NCBI GenBank assembly: GCA_036936605.1
Contig: JAUPFV010000004.1
Span: forward strand, 92,034,334 to 92,098,333
Direction: 5' to 3'
Source: Limnanthes douglasii subsp. nivea
Taxonomy: Eukaryota > Streptophyta > Magnoliopsida > Brassicales > Limnanthaceae
Length of the DNA: 64,000 nt
Shown: in pieces, positions 46,287-58,251 of the stretch
Layout of the letters: each line of letters starts with the position of its first letter
Position numbering within the stretch: position 1 is the stretch's first letter
Program-made: the position numbers and the translations under genes
The notes under the pieces: generated by a model
Databases searched by the model: none
Told to the model about the DNA's origin: nothing
Seen by the model: only the letters and a program-made list of their open reading frames with translations

Positions 46287-47676
46287 TATGGGAATGAACT
46301 CGGTATTCCCGAGTTATCGTAAAAGATGTTAGCCATAAAGTATCTATAAAATCATCTAAATTGGATCATCATCTTAGATATTCCAAGAGACGGTCGTCAG
46401 CGCGTTTGTGTGTTGTTTGTGGGTTTCCAAGCACCAATGAAGATTTTATTCAGCTTGTGTCGATCAAATCAAAGAGTGACTGAACACTTACAAATGCTTG
46501 ACGTGTGTTCGAAAGAGATGCTTGTTGTGGGTTCGGATGAGTCACCACGGTCAAGAAGAAGGGATAACTGCACCACGTCCCTCCTTCTCGAGCTTGTGAA
46601 AATATTTTTAGGCATGACTCCTTACCTGCTGACAAGACAAAACTCAATCTAGTAGGGATATATAATAATAAAAAATATTTATATCACATTCAATATGGAG
46701 ATATCAAAAGTTTAAGGTAAAATTATATTCAATGGAATGAAAACTTCCCTATTACATGATCAGGGCTTCTATCTCTGACATGTTCTACAATCCTCCTCCA
46801 ATCTCGCTTAAATCTATAATTAAAATATAAATTAGAGTCATTAAAATAATAGATTAAAACATACCATCCAGTTACAGACTTTACCATTAGATTAACAAAT
46901 TAACTTTATACAACTATGCAAATTTTTTAACCGTCCTTCAATTTTCTATCAAACAAATAGAGGAGTTTAGAGAATTAGCACAAAAAAAAAATATAATATA
47001 AAAAAAGTTTAGAATGGAATAAATGTCAAAAGTGTAGGGAAACATAATCCCACAAATGCGAAAATAGGATCAAACAAGAGAAAAGAATTTAACGTGGTTC
47101 GGCTAATTTGCCTATGTCCACAAGAGGAAAATAAGAATCATTATAACTCACAAATATTACAAACGTTTGATTCTTACTCCATATATTTAAGCATTATACA
47201 CTCACTCTCCTCACTTCCAAATATTATACCCCAAAGAGAATAGTAATCACTCAAACAAATTCTCTCACACAAAAAGCTGACAGCTTTATCTCAAATACTA
47301 CTTGTATTTCTCTCTAAAAAAACTCACTAGCATTAAATGAAATAAGGTTGCTTGTAAGTCACCCTTCATTTAATGGTTAGTTTTTTCTTGTAAGAAACTC
47401 AAAGGTATGGCCCACACTAATAAATGTGAGCAGGCTTTACAAAAACAGTTAGAATTGTTAACAGAAAAACATTTTCGGAAACACAGACTCGTTAACATTA
47501 AAACCGTAAAGGAATATATATATATATATATATTACTGTTAAAAATAAAATATAGTCTATGCATACAACTTAAAGCCCTTGAGGAATCTTTCTTGTTGTT
47601 CACCCCTCCAGTTCTCTCTTCGTTTGGGCTTGGTATAAAATTTTCGGGTCTTTCCAATGGTATCTTGATCTTTCAT
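46287..47676 (-). pseudogene. Decayed SHAQKYF MYB copy, copy III
   Basis: Exon 1 at 47676-47567 (110 nt), exon 2 at 46813-46756 (58 nt, RFKRDWRRIVEHVRDRSPDH) and exon 3 from 46625. Exon 3 reads VRSHA, a stop, then KYFHKLEKEG, so the SHAQKYF motif is interrupted by TAA. Intron 1 is about 750 bp against about 140 bp in the intact gene and carries extra AT-rich DNA plus a TA run near 47517-47532. Later exon 3 has frameshifts and ends near TTCCCATACTAG at 46287. Confidence 0.8.
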
Positions 47677-48784
47677 TCTGGATACAAAACTGGTGGCTAG
47701 GATCATTAAAGGTGGTAAAGATTCAAGAACTTGTGTTTTTGCATTACTAAAGGTGGTAAAGATTCAAAACTCGTGGTCGGGATCACTAAATGTGGTAAAG
47801 ATTCAACAATTTTGGTTTGGTTTTGTAAAAATAGTTTGAATTAGATATTGTATGTGTCATAATCAATTATTTTGTTTAAATATTAGCAGATGGATACTTG
47901 GTTTGGTTTGAATTAGTACATGAGGAGCCACATCAAATATCTATCTATCTATATACTATCAGTTATAAATTTATTAAAAAAACAATAAAATCTAATAAAT
48001 CTAAACGGAATCATTACCTTAAATAAAACTTCTAAAGATCGAGAGCCGCATGGACTTCTTTTTTCCATGTCTAATTTCTTCGAACATATAGAGTACACGA
48101 TATGATACAAATAAAAATAAAAACAGAGTCACCGGAGGTACTTGAGTAGTCAAACTCGTCAGGAAGAACGAGCGAACTCAGTGCAAACTGACTAGGTGTA
48201 GTATATTCCGACTTAATTTTTTTTAGGTTTTCCTTTTCTTCCATGATAAAAAAAAGGAAAAGTAAGCTCATTCTTTGAAAGTATCAACCATTGAGAGAAG
48301 ATATAGAGAGAGAACGACTCTAGAGATAGAGTGATTAGTTTTTACTTAACCTCGTTAATGACTATAACCGTTTCTAAAAAATTAATAGAACATTAAACAA
48401 TAAATGTTAATCCGCTTTAATAAAAAAATACTCATAAAAATGATACGCATATTGCCTACCGAATAAAAGTATTTATTAGTACATTTTTACTTTAAAAGTA
48501 ACAAATTTTATTAATGTAAGATTTTTCAATAGAGTTGAACTTAGTTACAAATTTGTTTAAACATTTTAACATTTTAATTTTAATTTGATTCTCCTTTCAA
48601 TAGCACAATATCTGCAATGCCAAGCTCCTATTCGCTTTCATTATGAACTAGTCGTTAATATTCTGTTGAGATAAATGAGTTTGATCCTCAATCTTGCTGG
48701 ACGGGAGATGCTGTAACATCGGAAACAATTAGTAGATTCAACATATAACAATTTGAAACAAAAAGAGGACAACCTCGCTATTCA
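47677..48784. other. Non-coding, matches 207-1306
   Basis: MYB upstream remnant, then AT-rich DNA. No gene seen. Confidence 0.6.
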
Positions 48785-49476
48785 TCCAGATTTATGTAAC
48801 CTAAATCAAGACATTCTGATAATGTAATAGCTGTAAGGGGATTAGAGATATTATTATTAGTGTAATCTTGTTTCATTTTACATTTTAATGTCCAACGGGC
48901 TAACCAGTCTGTCGTATAGTTTTTAGTTCTAGAAATATGATTTATTGTCATTTTTTAAGCTAAGAGTTTCCTAAAACAATTGATAGCAATTTAAGGTACC
49001 AATGAGCATTTTATTTTTCAATCATTTCAATCAAGATAGAAGAATCGCATTCAATGTCAACATGCTTATAATTATTCAAGCTGCAAATAATTAGATTATT
49101 TAAAAGATTCATACTCTTAACAACAATAGGGGTTTGTTTATTATATCGCCTACCATAAGCAACACAAACATCGCCATTATGATTTCTAATTAAACTAAAC
49201 CCACTAGACTCCCCATAAAAAAGACAAGAACCATCGGTATTCAGTTTTAATATGTTACCAATATGAGGGTTCCACTTTAAATAAATTTACTCTTCTATCT
49301 CTGTTCAAATAAAAAAAACAATCTAGTTTACTAGAATCATTTAAATTACGAGACCATATACTATTATTAAAAGTATTAACAAAGTTTAACTTGGATAATA
49401 TAAAACAGACTTTATCAATTATAGTTTTAGATGTTACAGGATGATTGTCAAAGTTTGTTGGTATATAGACCAACAT
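48785..49476 (-). pseudogene. LINE 3' fragment: RNase H domain, copy III
   Basis: Counterpart of 1307-2000 and 14800-15501. The upstream half reads MLVYIPTNFDNHPVTSKTII from 49476, then RNase H starts near 49240. Stops and frameshifts as in copy I. Confidence 0.72.
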
Positions 49477-49571
49477 ATAACAGAAGAAATAACATTTTTA
49501 ATATGGATAGTTTTATTCTTGGAGCATAACCATCATCTAATTAGATATTGGTGGTCATAAATCTCTCAATC

Positions 49572-49945
49572 TTAATGGTTTGGTTGTACCATACTAGCCA
49601 ACAAGTCGGGCAACAACATAATCCTCGACAACTTAAAGTTCATAAATGATTATAGTAGCTCGGGTAGGTACTATTGGGGACTGATGATACTGGCTCAGCT
49701 CTACTGAGCTTGGCAGAGGTTGCCTACACTATACTTCTGGTATGTCTGGATTCCTAGGATTGTTTGAGACATGGATTTACGACCATTTCCCTATATTTTC
49801 TCCTGTGTAAAACTCTAAATTTGGTATCGCAACCCCTACGACATGCAAGTATGTGCCTCCACCGTTTCGACAAAACCAAAAGGCTTAAAACGGTGTTCGA
49901 GATTACTAACTACATTCACCGAGCACGATGTACGTTATAATTATC
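49572..49945 (+). pseudogene. Plant mobile domain fragment, copy III
   Basis: Same blocks as copies I and II: a GCTILANKSGNN-like start, a YYWG-like block, and a block ending in ETWIYDHFP. Frames are broken as in copy I. Confidence 0.7.
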
Positions 49946-50049
49946 TTCATATTTAATTTCCGTAATAATTTAATTTACTCTCATTTGCTAATGTTTAAAC
50001 CTTTGTTCATATTTTGTAGGTATTATTCATGCCTTATACGTACGTACGG

Positions 50050-51610
50050 GATGTTAGAGGTCATTCTGATGTAGCTTGAATATATGCGACAGTGAAGTCT
50101 TTGGACATTGTCGAAGCATACTATCTGATAGCGAGATATCTCCCCTAGATGCGAGTCTAGGACGAAACAAACTTTGTTCGAACATTTAGAATATGGTAGA
50201 GTGTTGAATGTGAAGCAACGAGAGAACTTTATCCCAAAATTGCTCAAACGTACATAGACTTGTACCGATTGTTCGTTTAGGCTCGATTGAGCACTCTCCG
50301 CCCTATAACATAAATTTAAATTATTTAGAAGTCTAAAAATTAATAAAATAAAGTAATGTATATATATGATAATGTAATTCACCGGTTGCTAGTGTGGTTT
50401 CCCAAATGTTTAATTTTGTTTTTGTAGATATTAAGGAATTTGTGTTTCTAAGGGTCTATCCATTGTTTCATCACGTAATCGAAAACCTTGGGACAATACG
50501 CGTAGGCTTGGTGTAACTCAGCAAAGTTTTTGTTACAATCTTCGATCATCTCCGAATTGACTATTGAGGCATAAAATTCTAAGAACTCTTTAGCCATGTC
50601 TGCTTTCGGTAAAACATTTTTAGTGTAGGAGCTAATGTTCCTATTGATATGCCAAGTGCATAACATATGAGATGCATCCGGAAATACATCCTCGATAGCG
50701 TTCATTAAAGCCAACTCCCTATTGGTGACGATAATATTTGGAAATATGCACATGTTATTCACCATCGCTCTCCTTAGAACGCTCAATGCCCACGTGTAGT
50801 TCTCTTATTTCTCATAGCTCATAGAACCAAAAGCTATACGAAAGGTCTTTTTTGTCAAAGTTTGGCCAACTAATTCTAGCAAAGGCATTTTATACATTGG
50901 AGTCTTGACTGTGCTATCCATTATAAGAACTTGAGAAAAATGCGTAATAAATCGATGCTTGTAGGATGGGAAAAAAATATTTAAGGACCTCGTCCGTTTC
51001 TTTGTTTGTTCGCTCCTAAGCATAGTACTCGTGCTCTTTCAACTGACTGAATAAGTAGTGCATTTGGGATTTGCCAGCTCTTTCTACCAAATGGTCTTTT
51101 TGACTCATGTTGTAGATGGTACGCATACTAGATACATTTTCCGGATCTTTTAACTTCAAACCATGGTATATATCTCTTGGCCGAGAACCGATTTTTGTGA
51201 GTTTACGAACATACTCCTCCTCCTCCGCTTTTAGCCTCGCGACTCATAAATGACCATCCAAGTGTAAGAAGGGTTGGTGGTTGTGTTTCCTATTTCTAAA
51301 TACCAATTTCCAATAACCGGGTAGTTCTAACACTGGATTTCCCCTTAGCGTGAACGGACAACCGCATTTTTTTTACGAAAACTCACGGTGCTTCTTCACA
51401 ATCATCTGTTTGTAAACACCGTGCCTCTCACACTTAAAATATATCCTTGGAGTTTTACCGTCTTTACTACCATCCTCATCTTTATCGACCAATGAATCCT
51501 ATGCTTTTGCTTTCCTTGTAAACCCATGCAAGCAATTCCGATTTGGTGTAGACGCTCTCAGTGGTAAAAATTTGGCTATAATTGGCCAAATTACATGGTG
51601 CTTCTCTCGG
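50050..51610 (-). pseudogene. MULE transposase, copy III
   Basis: Best-preserved catalytic core: MDSTVKTPMYKMPLLELVGQ (50940-50880), NIIVTNRELALMNAIEDVFP, MLCTWHINRNISSYTKN, and further MIEDCNKNFAELHQAYAYCP and VMKQWIDP before a stop at 50448. The intron at about 50303-50382 and C-terminal exon are kept. Stops at 50804-50806 and elsewhere. Asn in place of the second catalytic Asp, as in all copies. Confidence 0.86.
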
Positions 51611-51645
51611 TTCCTACACAAAGAAAAAATCATGTAAATTAATAC

Positions 51646-52021
51646 TGATGAGTCCGGAAATATTTGTCACTCACTATAGGAACCGGACAGGGGAAATTCG
51701 GACAAAAGCCACCCACTGAACCATCCGAATTGGACAAAAGTACTAAAAACTAATCACCTTTTGACTAAGCTAATTGCTAATCTTCTTAATAAACTAATGG
51801 ATTTTTGAATTCGACCTTGTTTCATAAGTTTGACCCGAAACCCCATATGGCCCATAATTAAGGGTATAAATGCCCAACCACTTTCATTAATGATAACAAT
51901 GATCATTTAATACAACTAGGCAGCTTAAATCTCTCACTACAAAACACCCAAACAATAAATACCTTTGAAACACCACAAAACACCTGACCAAATTACCCTC
52001 AGCCGAAAATAATCCACACCA
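51646..52021 (+). repeat. 5' LTR, gypsy copy III
   Basis: TG...CA, 376 bp, preceded by AATAC. TATA box changed to TATAAATG. About 9 differences from the 5' LTR of copy I. Confidence 0.92.
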
Positions 52022-52023
52022 AA

Positions 52024-52040
52024 TTGGCGACCATAGTGGG
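52024..52040 (+). other. Primer-binding-site candidate, gypsy copy III
   Basis: TTGGCGACCATAGTGGG, two bases after the LTR; two changes from copy I. Confidence 0.5.
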
Positions 52041-52048
52041 AGGAGAAG

Positions 52049-53932
52049 GTGCCTGAATCTAGCATTCGAAACCATCAAGAAAAACCAGTTCGGATAAATC
52101 CGGACGAGCAGGTAGTGCCACCAAATTTGGCAGAAGTGGTGGGAGAAAACGATGAATATACGATCGAAGAGCGAGACAGATTGAAAGCTGAGATAGAAGC
52201 CTTGAGGGCTGCTAAAAGGGTAGAGATGGGTTTGAAAGAAAAATCAAAAATGTCAGCCGTTCACCATACTGACAATCCAAGGGAGCATGACCCGTCAACA
52301 AAGACCCATGTAAGCACTAAAAAAACTCATGCTAGCTCAAAGAATTCTTACCGGTCTAAACCGGTGGAGAGCTCAGATCCAGATTCATAATCTTCTAGTA
52401 GCTCCTCGAACGAATATGTAGTTGAGGAGTCCCTGTCATCCAGCAGTGATGGAGACCGTTCTAAAAAGAAGCAAAAGTTGATAAACAATTATTCAAGAAA
52501 GAGGGACATACATGGAAGGTTGAAAAGGCATCTAGGGAAAGGGTCATCTCATGGCCACAGCCATTGCCGGAGACATGTAGACCAGCTGTTGATGGATCAT
52601 TTCTCTTTTTATGATGAACTAGGTATCTTTGTAACTCCCAATGAAGATAATGTGTTTAGTCGTGACCGGAATTGGAGACAATCTCCATTGTTTTCCAAGA
52701 TACTATTCGGAAACCTTCCTAAGAGGTTTGATAGTACAAAGATGGAAAAATATGATGGGAGCAAAGATCTAGATAATCATCTAGAGTAATTTAAAAACTT
52801 TATGATGAATTTTGATGATGATGATAAGTTGCTTTGTAGAGCATTCTCTCAGTCCTTTACGGGGAGTGCTCTGAAGTGGTATAATAGCCTGCCACAGGGT
52901 TGCATCATAAATTTTGATACTTTTTGGGTGGCCTTCCGGAGGCAGTTCGTAGGAAGTAAGGAGGTGAAAGGAAATAGAGACACTATTATCCATTGTGCCC
53001 AAGAACCCAATGAATCCTTGAAAGAATATATTAGTCGTTTTGTGAACACCAAGAATAGATTAGATGATTGCTTTGAACATGTAGAAATAGCTTCTCTAAG
53101 GCAGGGTTTGAACCCTAGCAATTGGGCTGAATCAGTAACTAGGAAAAAGGCCATGACGTGGGGCGGTTTACTGAATCAGGTGGGAAAACAAATCAATGTA
53201 GATGAAACAAAGAAGACCAGGGTGCATAGGCAAGTGAGGTCGGCCCCAGCTGCACCAAATCAAAACCAGAATCAGTCCGGATACAAGGCTAAGATAGTCG
53301 GACAGGGTCCCAACAGGGCCAAAGCTCAATCCCACCCAGCACCAGCTCAGAGCCAACAATCCAGAAATAAATGAGGGCCTTGGGTTCAACCGGAGTGGTT
53401 TGCTGAATTGAAAGAAAATATGGCAACCATTTATGACAAAACAAAGGATGAAGTACATTTCACGAAGCCAATTGCGCTTCAATCTCCCAGGAAAAGTCGT
53501 AATAATTGTTTATGTCAATATCATCATGATATTGGCAACAATACAGAAGATTGCATTGCTTTGAAACAAGAGGTGCAAAATTTGATAGAAAGAGGAAAAT
53601 TGGGTGCTTATGTTAAAAGAAGAAGTGGGAATAGGCCTGATAATACTCATCGGACCGGTCCAACAAACAACGCAGAGACATCGGCTCCGGACGGGGCTAT
53701 GATGATAATTGAAAGATTCGATGTGGAATCAGAGTATTTGGATCCTGATCTAACCCGGAATAAGGTGGGCTTTATCACTAGACACACGAAGTCAGTGTTC
53801 GGGCTCATCAGCTTTTTTGAGCCACTTACCATATTTGGGGGGGACACCATGACTGCACCAACTGCTTCTTCAAGGAAGAGGCATGTTCATACCTTGGCTA
53901 CTCAACTGAAAGGAGGCATGACTTCCTATTAA
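52049..53932 (+). pseudogene. Gag, gypsy copy III
   Basis: One frame from 52049 with stops at 52388, 52787 and 53372. A charged N-terminus has a short coiled-coil-like stretch (ERDRLKAEIEALRAAKR). The capsid-like block is at 52840-52990: FSQSFTGSALKWYNSLPQG, INFDTFWVAFRRQFVGSK and EYISRFVNTKNRL. A CxxH...C motif CQYHHDIGNNTEDC is at about 53512-53555, followed by LKQEVQNLIERGKLGAYV, a pattern typical of Tat gag. Packaging of element RNA is the family role. Most of this gene is deleted in copy I. Confidence 0.85.
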
Positions 53933-54462
53933 TCGCAAATTCATTTTCCCTTCGTTGTTTTTTATGAAGATGATTTGAGGGATATAGCTGGTCCCCACGA
54001 AGATGATGTGGTGATAGGAGCATCCATTGGTGGCAATGACATTAGACAAATTTTGGTGGACATCGGCAGTTCAACCAATACCTCTTTTTAACTTCCTATA
54101 AACAAATGAATAATCCAGCAGTGATTCAGCGTTCGAACAGGTCAATTGTGGGTTTCACTTGAAGCTCAGCGGACGTAATCGAGGAGTTTGAGGAGGAAGT
54201 TTTGTTGGGCAAGAGCCCTTTTAAGAAGATGGTCAGAGTACTTTTCATTATAGTGGATTGTCCCACGTTCTACAATGCCATTTTGGGAAGGTCTTGGCTC
54301 TCCAGGATGCATGTCGTTGCTTCAACAGTTCACCAATGTTTAAAATACGCAGTGCAAGGACAAGTGGGATTTGTCTGGAGTAGTCAGAAGATAGCAAGGG
54401 AGTATTATGCAACAGCACTGGCCCCTAGAACTTTGGGGGAAGTTCGGATCAGTGAAGATTAG
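53933..54462 (+). pseudogene. Protease region, gypsy copy III
   Basis: Gag frame continues with HFPFVVFYEDDL, DVVIGASIGGNDIRQILVDI and GSSTN; the active-site D-T/S-G motif reads DIGS. A frameshift in a T run near 54090 moves the frame; the new frame gives FIIVDCPTFYNAILGRSWL, the usual second block of the plant gypsy protease, and a TAG at 54460. Confidence 0.78.
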
Positions 54463-57400
54463 AAGTTGGAGGGGCCCTCTGGGGGAGAGGGTGAAATTGA
54501 TGACCCCAGAGAGACCCCTGGTGTTTTAATATCGATTGAAGAGGTTGAAACTCACTCTCTGGCTGAAGGAAGAAACGTCAAGATCGGATCCAAGATGACA
54601 TCAGAATTGGAAAGAAAAATGTTATCATTTTTAACAGACCATCAGCATGTTTTTGCTTGGTGCAATGCTGATGTAACCGGAGTACCAGCATATGTTATAT
54701 CACACCAACTATCCATCCAAAGAGATATAACACATGTTGTACAAAAGAGGAGAGCTTAAACTAAGGAGAAAGCTGATGTCATAGTTTAAGAGGTTGACCG
54801 GCTTACTAAGATGGGGCACATAAAGGAATCCCAGTACCCTTTATAGACAGTCAATCCGGTATTAGTAAAAAAGAAAAATGGGGAGTGGCGAATGTGCATC
54901 GACTTTACTAACCTTAATAGAGCTTGTCCAAAAATTCTATATCTAGTCCCCCGAATCGATCAGCTCGTGGACTCCACGTCTGGGAAAAAGTTGTTGTCCT
55001 TTATGGATGCCTTCTCCGGGTATAATCAAATTCAAGTGGATCCGGAGGATCAAGAACACACCACTTTCGTTACTAATATGGGCCTTCATTTCTATAAGGT
55101 GATGCCTTTGGGGTTAAAGAATGTTGGGGCTACTTATCAGAGGTTGGTAAACAAAGCTTCCGCTGATCAGATTTGAAGAAATATGGAAGTCTACATTGAT
55201 GACATGATGGTAAAGAGTGTGGAAGAAGAGTTACACTTGGCAGATCTGCAAGAAACTTTTGCCAGCTTGGTAAAAGGTAATTTAAAGTTGAATCCAGAAA
55301 AGTGTGTTTTGAGAATGCAGTCCGGAAAGTTTTTGGGGTATGTGATAAGTGAGAAAAGGATACAGCCTGATCCAGACCAGCTCAATGCTCTACTGTAGAT
55401 AGATCCTCCTCGGAATATTAAAGAGATACCTTGGAGGTTGGCTGCTCTAAACCGTTTTATCTCAAGGTCTTCGGATAGGTGTGCCCCGTTTTTCCAAACT
55501 TTAAAGGGTGCCAAAGAATTCAACTGGTCTCCACAGTGCGACCAGGCTTTTGATAAAATTAAAAAACATTTATCCTCCCCCAAAACCTTGTTTAAAACTA
55601 TTGATAGAGAGATACTGTACATATATCTAGTAGTCTCTGAATGTGCCATAAGTACGGTGCTAGTAAGAGGGGTAGATAATTATCCTCGTCCGGTGTACTA
55701 CATCAGCAAAAGCCTGATGGATGCTGAAAATAGGTATTTAAAACTTGAAAAACTAGCAGTGGCTTTAGTAATTGCTGCTAGGAAAATGAGACCATACTTT
55801 CAGTCTCATTCTATCATTGTCCGAACGTTTTTTCCCTTGAAAAACGTTCTTCAAAAGGAAGACGTATCAAAAAGAATGACCAAATGATCAGTGGAGTTGG
55901 GGGACTATGATATTGATTTTTCCTCTTGAACTGCAGTCAAGGCTCAGTCTGTTACCGATTTCCTAGTTGAATTCCATTCGGACAGAGACACTAAGCAAGT
56001 AACAGGTGAAAAGGATAAGAAAGTATGGGTTGTCCAGACTGATGGTGGATCAATTACCATGGGTTGTGGTGCTGGGATATGTTTAACATCTTCGTACGAC
56101 GACAAAATGTACCAAGCTATATGTTTTGCTTTCAGGGCTTCTAATAATGAGTCTGAATATGAAGCTTCTATAGTTGGTTTAAAGACATCCCTAATTTGTG
56201 GAGCCAAAAGGGTCAGGTTAATGAGTGATTTTCAGCTTCTTATCCATCATGCACAAGGTCAATCCGAGGCTAAAAAGGATTAATTGATTAAATATTTAAT
56301 CATTCTTAAAGAGGTGGCACTTAACTTCAAAGAAATCACCTATGAGCACATACCCAGAACAGAGAACACACTAGCAGACTCCTTAGCCACCATAGCATAT
56401 ACTGAATCCTACCCATGGATTCATGTGCAAGAATGTCCATCCATTCAACTCAATCAGAGAAAGGAAGAAGAGGAAAGTTTGAATATACAAGTGAGTCAAA
56501 CTCAAGACTGGCGGTATCCTCTTTTTCAATACATTTCAGATGGCATTTTGCCCCCGGAAAAATCGGTAGCAAGAAAAATGAAAAATAAGGCTTGTGGATT
56601 TGTGATCCTAAGAGATGTCTTTTACAAGAAGTCTTTTAGTGGACCTCTCTTGCAGTGTTTGGGGATTGAAGGGTCCCAAATAGTGCTGTCTGAACTACAT
56701 GATGGTGAAGGGTCATGACACTGTGTTTATAGAGCTCTAACCCAAAGAGTCTTGTTGGCCGGATACTACTGGCCCTCCATAATGGAAGATGCCAAGGAAT
56801 TGGTAAAGAAGTGTGATCCATGCCAAAGACATGGTAATGAAATTCATATCTCAGCTGTCCCTTTGGAGTTGATTTCTGAGCCAATACATTTAGCTTGTTG
56901 GGGGCTGGATCTGGTGGGACCTATACCTATGGCTTCCGGAGGGTGCATAACTATTATTGTTGCCATTGATTATTTCTCGAAGTGGATAGAAGCATCCCCA
57001 CTAGTAGGAACTACTTCAAAAGTTGTTATAAAATTTATCTTATCTAATATTTGCTGCAGATTTGGGGTTCCACAGAAGATAACCACAGACAATGGGCCAT
57101 AATTCGATAACAAGGATATGGAGAATTTATGTGCCTCTAGAGGCATTCAACATTGCTTCTCTTCTCCTTTCCACCCACAGGAAAATGGTCAGGTTGAAGT
57201 AGCAAACAAGACCATCATGTCCGGTCTTAAAAAGAATCTAGAATCGGTTGCTGGAAAGTGGCCAAGATATGTACAAGAAGTATTATGGGCCTACCGGACT
57301 ACTCCTCGGGCTGCTACACAGGAATCTGCATTTGCCTTAGTATATGGTATGGATGCAATAGCTCCTATGGACGCAATGCTTCCTTCATTCAGAGTCCACA

Positions 57401-57690
57401 ATTTTTCCGAACAGGCTAATGAAGTGGCAATCAGGAGTCAACTCGACTTGATAGAAGAAAAAGGAGTTAAGGCTCATCTTAGAGCCACCCACTATTAGGG
57501 ATTAATGAGAAGCAGGTATGGTTCCAGAGTCAGAAGGAGGGATTTTCAACCAGGGGATAAAGTGTTGAGAAAAGTCTTCCTACATACTAAGGAGAAGCAG
57601 TTCGGCAAACAAACTCCAAACTGGGAAGGACCCTATGTGGTTATTGGAAAGCTTAAGCCTAGCATATACAGGCTTCAAGATAAAGATTGA
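54463..57690 (+). pseudogene. Pol: RT - RNase H - second RNase H - integrase, gypsy copy III
   Basis: A single frame broken by stops. RT: MCIDFTNLNRACPK (54892), FMDAFSGYNQI (55000), LKNVGATYQRLVN (55116) and VYIDDMMVKS (55186). First RNase H relic at 55590-55860 with YLVVSECAIS and LEKLAVALVIAARKMRPYF, where the usual acidic residue is Ser. Second, archaeal-type RNase H (56030-56400) with TDGGS, NNESEYEAS, MSDFQ and TLADSLA. Integrase: CDPCQRHG (56815), DLVGPIP (56909), ITTDNGP (57082) and ENGQVE (57181), so the three acidic residues are kept. C-terminus NWEGPYVVIGKLK. No chromodomain is seen. Confidence 0.9.
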
Positions 57691-58251
57691 AGGGCCTTGA
57701 ATCACCCCTGGAACATTGAACACCTCCGGTTGTATCTAGAATGAAATTTATGTAAATATTTACTTGTTTAAAGTCCATGTAATTATTAGGGGGCTTACTC
57801 TTTCCTACCCTGGTGGCGCGGGGAGGTTTTAATGAGGTGTCCGGGCTTTTTAATGAAATTTGATGCCTTCTTGAAAAATTCGGAGTGGTTTGATTGATAG
57901 TTTCTTTAAAAAAAATTAAGTATTGCTGACAGACCGAATTGATCTGGTAGTGTGATGACCATTTAAAAATTTGTCATCGGAGAATTTAAACACTCTCACC
58001 TTAAAATACTTGTAAAATAACTAGGGGTTATTTAAACATTAGCCATCAAAATTGGGTAACTATAAAACAATGCAAGAATTGTGTAAAGCAAAACTGCCCG
58101 GCTAACACTGGGGGAATGATATTAAAACATGTAAAATGCCTGGGTCATCCAAGGACTTTAAAGTTTAGAAAGAAAATGTTTATCCCGAAAAGAGCCGAAT
58201 ACGGTTACAAAAATGCCTTGGTCATCCAAGAACTTTAGTGTGACGCAAGAA
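57691..58251. other. Non-coding spacer, gypsy copy III
   Basis: Same as 7402-7945. No feature recognised. Confidence 0.6.
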
